From CADEED01 sp035765415 (GTDB lineage: Bacteria; Pseudomonadota; Gammaproteobacteria; Steroidobacterales; Steroidobacteraceae): 64,000 bases of DNA. The stretch spans positions 15,701 through 79,700 of the forward strand of contig DASTXR010000047.1 of NCBI GenBank assembly GCA_035765415.1, in the 5' to 3' direction. Positions within the stretch are counted from its first letter, which is position 1. The number at the start of each line of letters is the position of its first letter. This document shows, piece by piece, positions 57,764 through 64,000 of this stretch. Under the pieces are notes generated by a model. That model ran no database searches. It was not told the DNA's origin and saw nothing but the letters and a program-made list of their open reading frames with translations. Position numbers and translations under genes: made by a program.

Positions 57764-58738
57764 ATGAACGCAGAGACGCAAACATCGAACAATCCGCTGG
57801 CGCGCATGGCGCGCGCGGTGCTGGCCTGGTTCGACACCGCCAGGGCCTCGAGTTTCGAAGCCGACCATTCCGCCGCCGACCGCATCGACTGGGTGCGCAC
57901 GCTGCCATTCATCCTGATGCACGCGGCTTGTTTGTTTGCCTTCGTGGTGGGCGTGAGCCCGGTGGCCATTCTCGTGTGCGTGGCGCTGTACTTCGTGCGC
58001 ATGTTCGCCATCACCGGTTTCTATCACCGCTACTTCTCGCACAAGTCGTTCAAGACTTCGCGCGTCGCACAGTTCCTGTTCGGCGTGCTCGGCTCCTCGG
58101 CCGTGCAGCGCGGGCCCATCTGGTGGGCCGCGCATCACCGCGACCATCACCAGTATTCCGACAAGCCCGAAGACGCGCACTCGCCCATCCAGCATGGATT
58201 CCTGCGCGCGCACATGAGCTGGTTCCTGTCGAAGAAAGGGTTCGCGCCGGACCTGAAGCGCGTGCGCGACCTCATGAACTTTCCCGAGCTGCGCTGGCTC
58301 GACCGGTTCGACATCATCGTGCCGGTGTTGTTAGCCGTGGGCGTCTTCTTCCTGGGCGTGGCGTTGGAGAAGTGGGCGCCGGAGCTCGGCACCAACGGCT
58401 GGCAGATGCTCATCTGGGGCTTCTTCGTGTCCACCGTGCTCACCTCGCACGGCACGTACACCATCAACTCGCTGTCGCATGTTTTTGGCCGGCAGCGTTA
58501 CAAGACCGGCGACTCGAGCCGCAACAACTGGTTCCTCGCGCTGATCACGCTCGGCGAGGGCTGGCACAACAATCACCACCACTACCCGAGCTCGACGCGC
58601 CAGGGCTTCTACTGGTGGGAAATCGACATCACCTATTACCTGCTCAAGGTGATGTCGTGGCTGGGGTTGATCTGGGACCTGAAGCCCGTGCCGGTGGCGA
58701 TGCGCGATCATCATCCCCGCAGGATCCAGCGCACCTGA
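57764..58738 (+). CDS. Membrane fatty-acid/acyl-CoA desaturase (delta-9 type)
   Basis: 324-residue di-iron membrane desaturase. The three histidine boxes are HRYFSH, HRDHH and HNNHHH, and four hydrophobic segments are evident. It introduces a cis double bond into saturated acyl chains with O2. The ATG at 57764 is used; a TTG at 57734 is an in-frame alternative. It precedes a flavin oxidoreductase, DUF1365 and cyclopropane synthase gene set, so its product may be the substrate they modify. Its ferredoxin or other electron donor is not adjacent. Confidence 0.92.
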   Translation: MNAETQTSNNPLARMARAVLAWFDTARASSFEADHSAADRIDWVRTLPFILMHAACLFAFVVGVSPVAILVCVALYFVRMFAITGFYHRYFSHKSFKTSRVAQFLFGVLGSSAVQRGPIWWAAHHRDHHQYSDKPEDAHSPIQHGFLRAHMSWFLSKKGFAPDLKRVRDLMNFPELRWLDRFDIIVPVLLAVGVFFLGVALEKWAPELGTNGWQMLIWGFFVSTVLTSHGTYTINSLSHVFGRQRYKTGDSSRNNWFLALITLGEGWHNNHHHYPSSTRQGFYWWEIDITYYLLKVMSWLGLIWDLKPVPVAMRDHHPRRIQRT

Positions 58739-58807
58739 TATTCCCGCGCATCCGAACGGCGCGGCTCCCCGTACGTACGGGGGAGTCCGGCCACTTTCGG
58801 GTTTCCA

Positions 58808-60121
58808 ATGCGCGTCGCGATCATCGGCTCTGGCATTTCCGGCATGGTGGCAGCCGCAAGGCTGCACCCGCGCCATGAAGTCACGGTCTTCGAAGCGGGC
58901 GCGCACGTCGGCGGGCATACCAACACCATCGACGTCGACTGGATGGGCCGCCATTACGCGGTAGACACCGGCTTCATCGTCTTCAACGACTGGACCTATC
59001 CACGTTTCATCGCGTTGCTGACCGAGCTCGGCGTCGCCTGGCAAAGCTCGAACATGAGCTTCAGCCTGCGTGATGAACGCACCGGCCTCGAATACAACGG
59101 CACGAACCTCGACACGCTGTTCGCACAGCGCCGCAACCTGCTGCGCCCGTCCTTCCTGCGAATGATCGCCGACATCCTGCGGTTCAACCGCCAGAGCCGC
59201 GGACTGCTGGCCCGGCGCGACGACACGCTCACGCTCGGCGAATACCTGGAAGCTCACGGTTACTCGCGCGAATTTCGCGATCGGTTCATCGTCCCGATGG
59301 GCATGTCCATCTGGTCGGCCACGGAGCGCGCGATGTTGTCGTTCCCGGCGCGTTTCTTCGTCGAATTCTTCGACAAACATGGTTTCCTGAGCGTGAACGA
59401 GCGCCCGGTATGGCAGGCCGTCAAAGGCGGCTCGCGCGAATACATGAGGAAACTGAGCCGCCCGCTCAGCCATCGCATTCGCCTCAACTGCGCCGTCACG
59501 GGCGTGCGGCGCGACCCGGCCGGCGTGACGGTCCGCACGGCCCTGGGCAGCGTGGAACGCTTCGACCAGGTGTTCATCGCCTGTCACAGCGACCAGGCGC
59601 TGAAGATCCTGCAAGACCCCTCGGACGCCGAACGCGAAGTGCTCAGCGCATTTCCTTACCAGGAAAACGAGGCCGTGCTGCATACCGACCACCGGCTGCT
59701 GCCGCGCGCGCCGCTGGCCCGCGCCGCGTGGAACTATCACCTGCTGGAACGCCGTGGCCGCGGCGGCCAGCGGGACGACAGGGTCGCCCTCACCTACGAC
59801 ATGAACGTGCTGCAGTCGCTCGACGCGCCGGTGCGTTTCCTGGTGACGCTCAACCGCACGGCGGACATCGATCCGGCCAGCGTGCTGAAGACCATCACCT
59901 ATCACCACCCGGTCTATCTACCGGCCGGTGTCGCGGCGCAGAAACGGCGCGCCGAGGTCAGCGGCGTGAATCGCACGTACTACTGCGGCGCCTACTGGCG
60001 TTACGGCTTCCACGAAGACGGCGTGGTCAGCGCCGAATGGGCGCTCGAAGAATTCGCGCGCGTGCTGGCAGCCCGGGCGGGGATGCCGCCCGCACGCCTG
60101 GCCCGCCGCGTGACCGCATGA
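58808..60121 (+). CDS. FAD-dependent amine-oxidase-fold oxidoreductase of the cyclopropane/furan fatty-acid gene set
   Basis: 437 residues with an N-terminal dinucleotide-binding fold (VAIIGSGISGMVAAARL, residues ~3-19) and flavin-containing amine-oxidase features (GGHTNTIDVDWMGRHYAVDTGFIVFND). Proteins of this type are constantly found next to DUF1365 and Cfa-like methyltransferases, sometimes under RpoE/ChrR control. A role in desaturating or oxidising acyl chains of phospholipids is likely but not proven here. Stop overlaps the DUF1365 start (ATGA). The 69-base gap before it holds no terminator. Confidence 0.87.
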   Translation: MRVAIIGSGISGMVAAARLHPRHEVTVFEAGAHVGGHTNTIDVDWMGRHYAVDTGFIVFNDWTYPRFIALLTELGVAWQSSNMSFSLRDERTGLEYNGTNLDTLFAQRRNLLRPSFLRMIADILRFNRQSRGLLARRDDTLTLGEYLEAHGYSREFRDRFIVPMGMSIWSATERAMLSFPARFFVEFFDKHGFLSVNERPVWQAVKGGSREYMRKLSRPLSHRIRLNCAVTGVRRDPAGVTVRTALGSVERFDQVFIACHSDQALKILQDPSDAEREVLSAFPYQENEAVLHTDHRLLPRAPLARAAWNYHLLERRGRGGQRDDRVALTYDMNVLQSLDAPVRFLVTLNRTADIDPASVLKTITYHHPVYLPAGVAAQKRRAEVSGVNRTYYCGAYWRYGFHEDGVVSAEWALEEFARVLAARAGMPPARLARRVTA

Positions 60122-60894
60122 ACAGCGCTTTGTACTGCGGCTGGATCCGGCATCGCCGCTTCGGACCGGCGCGAAATCACTTCCGCTATCGCATTTTCAT
60201 GAGCTACCTCGATCTGGCCGAGCTGCCGCGCCTGTTCGAGGGGCGCTGGTTCTGGTCAGCACGCTCGCCCGCCCTCGCCTGGTTCCGGCGCAAGGATTTT
60301 CTCGGGCCCGCGCACCTGCCGCTCGACACCGCGGTGCGCGATCTCGTCGAGGAACGCACCGGCGCGCGGCCCGCGGGTCGCATCCGCCTGCTCACGCATC
60401 TGCGTTACTTCGGCTACAGCTTCAACCCGGTGAGTTTCTACTACGTGTTCGATGCCACGGACTCGCGCGTCGAGACCATCGTCGCCGAGATCACCAACAC
60501 GCCGTGGAAGCAGCGACACGCCTACGTGCTGCCGGTGGCCGGCGCGCGTGAAGCGCGTGATGCCGCGTGGCGATTCAGCTTCGAGAAGCGGTTTCACGTC
60601 TCGCCGTTCATGCCCATGGACATGCGCTACGAGTGGAGCTTCGGAGCACCCGCGCAAGGCCTGCACGTACACATGGAAAACTGGCGCGCAGGCGAGCCGC
60701 ACTTCGACGCCACGCTGAGCCTGCGGCGCCAGGAAATGACCGCGGGGTCCCTGGCGCGCGCGCTCATCCAATTCCCGCTGATCACCGTAAGGATCAGTGC
60801 GCTCATCTACTGGCAGGCCCTGAAGCTGCTGTGCAAGCGAGTGCCGTTTCATGCCCATCCCGACAAACGTGAAGGTCAGCTGACGCAATCATGA
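60118..60894 (+). CDS. DUF1365-family protein
   Basis: 258 residues of DUF1365 with the signature RIRLLTHLRYFGYSFNPVSFYYVFD and EITNTPWKQRHAYVLPV. The family has no settled biochemical function; it accompanies cyclopropane-synthase-like enzymes in membrane-lipid modification operons. The ATG at 60118 overlaps the previous stop, and its stop overlaps the next start, so it is in the middle of a tightly coupled three-gene unit. One possible membrane-interacting helix lies near the C-terminus (LIYWQALKLL). Confidence 0.9.
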   Translation: MNSALYCGWIRHRRFGPARNHFRYRIFMSYLDLAELPRLFEGRWFWSARSPALAWFRRKDFLGPAHLPLDTAVRDLVEERTGARPAGRIRLLTHLRYFGYSFNPVSFYYVFDATDSRVETIVAEITNTPWKQRHAYVLPVAGAREARDAAWRFSFEKRFHVSPFMPMDMRYEWSFGAPAQGLHVHMENWRAGEPHFDATLSLRRQEMTAGSLARALIQFPLITVRISALIYWQALKLLCKRVPFHAHPDKREGQLTQS

Positions 60895-62180
60895 ACACCC
60901 GCTCGCCAATGCTGCTCGAAGGTCTCGTCTCCGCAAGGCCCGGTGGCGCATCGCTGCTGGCGCGGCTCGGCCGCAAACTGCTGCTCGGGCAATTGCGCCA
61001 TTTCGCGCATGGCGAGCTGCGCCTGGTCGAATCCGATGGCCGCGAGCATGTGTTCGGTCGCCGCCACGCCGCCTTCGATGTCGGCTGCACGCTCTATTTC
61101 GACAACCCGCAGGCGTTTGCGGACGCCGCCTTCGGCGGCACCGTGGGCGCCGGCGAGGCGTACATCCGCGGCCTCTGGCGTTGTGACGATCTCGTCGCGC
61201 TGGTGCGCATCTTCGTGGCCAATCGCGAAGCGATGAATCGCCTGGACTCGGGATGGTCGCTGGTAAGCCGCCCGCTGCTGCGCCTGTTTCATTGGGCCAA
61301 CCGCAACAGCCGGCATGGCAGCGCGCGCAACATCGCCGCGCATTACGACCTCGGCAACGAGCTCTACCAGATCATGCTCGACGACACGATGGCCTACTCG
61401 TGCGCGATATTCCCGCACGCCGATGCCACGCTGGCGGAAGGCTCCGAAGCGAAATTCGAAGCGGTGTGCCGCAAGCTCGATCTGAAACCCACCGATCACG
61501 TACTCGAGATCGGCACGGGCTGGGGCGGGTTCGCCATCCATGCAGCCCAGCGCCATGGCTGCCGCGTCACCACCACCACGATTTCCGCCGCCCAGGCCGA
61601 ATTCGCGATCCGCAAGATTGCCGGGCTCGGGCTGTCGGATCGCATCACGGTGCTGCTCGAGGACTACCGCGACGTCCAGGGTCAGTACGACAAGCTCGTG
61701 TCGATAGAAATGGTGGAGGCCGTGGGCGCGCAGTTCCTGGACGGCTACTTCCGGCACTGCGCGCGCCTGCTCAAGCCCGAGGGCGCCATGCTGCTGCAGT
61801 CCATCACGCTGCAGGATCAGTTCTACGAAGGGGCGCTCCGGTCGGTGGACTTCATCCAGCGCTACGTGTTTCCCGGCAGTTTCATCCCGTCCGTGCAGGC
61901 GCTGTCGAAGTCGCTGGCGACGCATACGGACCTCAAGATATTTCATCTCGAAGACATCGGACCCCACTACGCGCGCACGCTGCGACTGTGGCGCGAACGG
62001 TTCCTGCGAAATCTCGCCGCGATACGCGACCTCGGCTTCGGCGAGAACTTCGTGCGACTGTGGGAGTTCTACCTGTGTTACTGCGAGGGCGGGTTCACCG
62101 AGCGGCAGCTCGGCACCGTGCAGATGCTGCTGACCAAGCCCCGCTGCAGGCGCTCTCCGCTGGCTCCAGGGTCGCACTGA
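60891..62180 (+). CDS. cfa: Cyclopropane-fatty-acyl-phospholipid synthase-like methyltransferase
   Basis: 429-residue SAM-dependent methyltransferase. The N-terminal ~110 residues form the lipid-binding domain; the SAM site is VLEIGTGWGGFAIHAA, followed by SIEMVEAVG and GSFIPSVQALS. It transfers a methylene group to the double bond of membrane unsaturated acyl chains. Coupled to DUF1365 and the flavin protein by ATGA overlaps. In related clusters such enzymes make methylated or furan-containing fatty acids instead of a cyclopropane, so the product is uncertain. Confidence 0.92.
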   Translation: MNTRSPMLLEGLVSARPGGASLLARLGRKLLLGQLRHFAHGELRLVESDGREHVFGRRHAAFDVGCTLYFDNPQAFADAAFGGTVGAGEAYIRGLWRCDDLVALVRIFVANREAMNRLDSGWSLVSRPLLRLFHWANRNSRHGSARNIAAHYDLGNELYQIMLDDTMAYSCAIFPHADATLAEGSEAKFEAVCRKLDLKPTDHVLEIGTGWGGFAIHAAQRHGCRVTTTTISAAQAEFAIRKIAGLGLSDRITVLLEDYRDVQGQYDKLVSIEMVEAVGAQFLDGYFRHCARLLKPEGAMLLQSITLQDQFYEGALRSVDFIQRYVFPGSFIPSVQALSKSLATHTDLKIFHLEDIGPHYARTLRLWRERFLRNLAAIRDLGFGENFVRLWEFYLCYCEGGFTERQLGTVQMLLTKPRCRRSPLAPGSH

Positions 62181-62209
62181 AGCGTTGGGCCGCGCGTTAT
62201 CATGCGCGC

Positions 62210-63658
62210 GTGAACGACCTCACCACTTCATTACACAGGCTGCGCGCGCTGGTCGGCGACGCCACGATCGTCACCGATCCGGAGCGCACAGCCCCCATGT
62301 TGCGCGACCATCGCGCGCTGTATCGCGGCCATGCGCTGGCGGTGGTGGCGCCCCCCGACGTCGAAACGGTGTCGCGGGTGCTGGCATTCTGCAATGAGAA
62401 TCACATCGGCGTGGTGCCCCAGGGCGGCAACACCAGCTACTGCGGCGGCGCCACTCCGGACGCCACGAGCAGCCAGGTGTTGCTGTCGCTCGCGCGCCTC
62501 GACCGCGTGCGCGCCATCGACGCGGCCAACTACACCATGACCGCGGAAGCGGGTTGCGTGCTCGCCCACCTGCAGGCCGCCGCCGCGGAAGCCGACCGCT
62601 ATCTACCCTTGAGTCTCGGCAGCGAAGGCAGTTGCATGCTCGGCGGCAACCTGTCCACCAACGCAGGCGGCCTGAACGTCATCCACTACGGCATGGCGCG
62701 CGAGCTGGTGCTGGGGCTCGAAGTGGTGCTGGCCGACGGCCGTGTCATGGATACGCTCACCGGGCTGCGCAAGGACAACACCGGCTATGACATCAAGTCG
62801 CTGTTCCTGGGCGCCGAAGGCACGCTCGGCGTCATCACCGCCGCCTGCATCAAGCTGTATCCGTCGCTGAAATCCCGCGCCACCGCTTTCGTCGCGGTGC
62901 GCGACCCGGATGCCGCCGTATCCTTGTTAGGCGCGCTGCGCCAGGCCAGCGGCGACTGCGTGACCTCGTTCGAGCTGATTCCGCGCGTCGGCGTGGAGCT
63001 GACCACGCGCCACATCCCGGGCGTCGTCGATCCGCTGTCGGCGCCGTCCGCCTGGTACGTGCTGTGCGAGCTGTCCACCGCGCGCGCGGCCGAGCCGTTC
63101 GACGCGCTGCTGCAGGACGCGCTCGAACAGGCGCTGGGCCAGGGCTGGGTTTCCGACGCGGCCGTGGCGCAGAACGAACGCGAGCGCGAAACGTTCTGGC
63201 GCCTGCGCGAGTCCATTCCCGAAGCGCAACGCAAGGACGGGGCGAGCCTCAAGCACGATGTCTCGGTGCCGGTGTCGCAGGTACCGCGCTTCATCGAGGT
63301 CGCCGGCGGCTGGGTGGACCGCTTCATCCCGCAAGGTGTGCTGGTGGCCTATGGCCATCTCGGCGATGGCAACCTGCACTTCAACATCAATCAGCGCCAG
63401 GGGACGCAGATCGCGCAGCTGCAGGCGGTGGAACAGAAGGTGAAGCGCGCGATCCACGATTTCGTGAAAGAGTTCGGCGGCAGCTTTTCCGCCGAACATG
63501 GCATCGGCCAGCTCAAGGTGTTCGAGCTCGAGCGTTATGCGAACCCGGTGGAGCTCGATCTCATGCGCCGCGTGAAGCAGGCCTTCGACCCGAACGGCAT
63601 CATGAATCCGGGGAAGGTGCTGCGTCGCCAGGAAATGGGGACAGTCCCCAATTCCTAG
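62210..63658 (+). CDS. FAD-linked D-2-hydroxyacid dehydrogenase-like oxidase
   Basis: 482-residue VAO-family flavoprotein: FAD_binding_4 domain (about 20-190; VVPQGGNTSYCGGATPD, GSEGSCMLGGNLSTNAGG, KDNTGYDIKSLFLGAEGTLGV) and FAD-oxidase C-terminal domain (AYGHLGDGNLHFNI, SAEHGIGQLK). This layout matches D-lactate and D-2-hydroxyglutarate dehydrogenases. The GTG at 62210 gives a normal N-terminus; the long upstream frame is a shadow of cfa. The final codons (EMGTVPNS and TAG) come from repeat R3, so the natural stop appears to have been replaced. The exact substrate is unknown. Confidence 0.87.
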   Translation: MNDLTTSLHRLRALVGDATIVTDPERTAPMLRDHRALYRGHALAVVAPPDVETVSRVLAFCNENHIGVVPQGGNTSYCGGATPDATSSQVLLSLARLDRVRAIDAANYTMTAEAGCVLAHLQAAAAEADRYLPLSLGSEGSCMLGGNLSTNAGGLNVIHYGMARELVLGLEVVLADGRVMDTLTGLRKDNTGYDIKSLFLGAEGTLGVITAACIKLYPSLKSRATAFVAVRDPDAAVSLLGALRQASGDCVTSFELIPRVGVELTTRHIPGVVDPLSAPSAWYVLCELSTARAAEPFDALLQDALEQALGQGWVSDAAVAQNERERETFWRLRESIPEAQRKDGASLKHDVSVPVSQVPRFIEVAGGWVDRFIPQGVLVAYGHLGDGNLHFNINQRQGTQIAQLQAVEQKVKRAIHDFVKEFGGSFSAEHGIGQLKVFELERYANPVELDLMRRVKQAFDPNGIMNPGKVLRRQEMGTVPNS

Positions 63659-63676
63659 CAAAAGGGGCCGGACCTC
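63635..63676 (+). repeat. Hairpin repeat, copy R3, overlapping the 3' end of the FAD dehydrogenase gene
   Basis: 42 bases starting ATGGGGACAGTCCCC, then TTCCTAGCAAAAGGGG and CCGGACCTC. Unlike copies R1 and R2 it begins inside the coding frame; the TAG within CCTAGC supplies the stop codon. Confidence 0.85.
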
Positions 63677-63902
63677 AATTGGGTAGGTCCTCAGTTCCGA
63701 TTCCCTTGCAAGTGGGGATCGAGGCACGCCGTTGGCGCGTCAGCGCGTGAAGAAGGACAGGCTTCCGGCGCGAACATCGAGGGCGGCGCAGCGCGAGGCG
63801 ATCAGCGCGCAGATCCTCTTGGTAGTTCAATCCAGCTGTGCGCGTTTGGCGCGCCTTATAGCGGAGCGCTGACAGCTCTGGCGCGCCGCCTCGCGCAAGC
63901 GG

Positions 63903-63942
63903 GGGGACAGTCCCCAATTCCTAGCAAAAGGGGTCAGACCTC
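63903..63942 (+). repeat. Hairpin repeat, copy R4
   Basis: 40 bases: GGGGACAGTCCCC palindrome, AATTCCTAGCAAAAGGGG, TCAGACCTC. Differs from R3 by CCG to TCA near its end. Its right part is the first arm of a 19-bp inverted pair. Confidence 0.85.
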
Positions 63943-63996
63943 ACACGACCACGTCGCGATGAATCGCGGCAGCTCACGAGGTCTGACCCCTTTTGC
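63924..63996. repeat. REPIN-like perfect 19-bp inverted repeat
   Basis: GCAAAAGGGGTCAGACCTC (63924-63942) and its exact reverse complement at 63978-63996, with a 35-base spacer that itself contains CGCGAT/ATCGCG. Two head-to-head REP-like units of this kind are usually moved by RAYT transposases; none is in the window. Confidence 0.8.
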
Positions 63997-64000
63997 CCGC

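Larger units (their letters stand above)
63659..64000. repeat. Gene-free composite repeat region to the window end
   Basis: 342 bases without a credible gene. They contain part of R3, a block shared (inverted) with about 52145-52205, and a large imperfect inverted structure with GCGCGAGGCG (63791-63800) opposite CGCCTCGCGC (63887-63896). Copy R4 follows, then a REPIN-like inverted pair at the window end. Mosaic of short repeats rather than an insertion sequence; no transposase is seen. Confidence 0.7.

Noticed and set aside
58331..59908. 525-codon minus-strand frame opposite the desaturase and flavin oxidoreductase
   Set aside because: Antisense to two clear enzymes with intact His boxes and FAD motif; composition of a shadow.
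63659..64000. Insertion sequence or toxin-antitoxin remnant
   Set aside because: No transposase or toxin/antitoxin frame; the content is explained by short repeat modules.

Overview
The window is about 64 kb of GC-rich, densely coding bacterial DNA with no phage, integrase, transposase, rRNA or CRISPR sequence. Inference: the source is a free-living gammaproteobacterium, perhaps of the Steroidobacter/Nevskia/Xanthomonad kind. The basis is a large NAD-dependent glutamate dehydrogenase, TonB-dependent receptors, HtrB/LpxL lipid A acylation, RraB- and DUF6763-like proteins, and many 4-base ATGA/GTGA/TTGA gene overlaps.

Layout. 1-6.3 kb: 5'-truncated NAD-glutamate dehydrogenase, a family 2 glycosyltransferase, gpmA. 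6.3-11 kb (minus strand): a thiamine-uptake operon headed by a TPP riboswitch (TonB receptor, YkoF-like thiamine-binding protein, PnuT-like permease, thiamine-kinase-like phosphotransferase), followed in line by a [2Fe-2S] ferredoxin and an RraB-like protein. 11-16 kb: PhzF-like isomerase, a degenerate serine hydrolase, a ModF-like double ABC ATPase, phenylalanine hydroxylase with a divergent Lrp regulator. 16-18 kb: an ECF sigma factor divergent from a membrane-anchored MDR reductase.

18.1-26.2 kb is the metabolic centrepiece: a mocA-coxMSLGDEF cluster for a form I aerobic (Mo/Cu) CO dehydrogenase, with a substituted active-site loop (AYRCSLR instead of AYRCSFR) and a YHS domain fused to the XdhC-type maturation factor. 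45.9-51.1 kb supplies molybdenum-cofactor genes (moeA, moaA, moaC, mobA, moaD and a MoaE-MoeB-rhodanese fusion), with mobB at 56.2 kb; these could feed the CO dehydrogenase.

26.3-29.2 kb holds an ECF sigma factor between two secreted orphan proteins whose upstream regions carry an 82-bp duplicated leader with a conserved hairpin, then tRNA-Arg(TCG). 29.3-35 kb: a two-domain RNase H, tandem epoxide-hydrolase paralogues, a ZnuD-like TonB receptor with a DUF2946 partner. 35-44.2 kb: a sugar-acid dehydratase facing an operon of SDR dehydrogenase, AraD1-like protein, a YtfQ/YtfR/YtfT/YjfF transporter and aldose epimerase, a non-phosphorylative route for arabinose- or galactose-type sugars. 44.2-63.7 kb: lipid A acyltransferase, the Mo-cofactor block, proBA, DUF6763, a VIT1-type protein, htpX, and a membrane-lipid block (desaturase, flavin oxidoreductase, DUF1365, cyclopropane synthase) followed by a D-2-hydroxyacid-type FAD dehydrogenase.

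Four copies of a 40-42 bp hairpin repeat lie at or near gene 3' ends (48.2, 52.3, 63.6 and 63.9 kb). Two octamers, TTGTTAGS and CTATCTAC, recur far more often by eye than base composition predicts. Counts and domain calls were made by reading only; no database search was possible.
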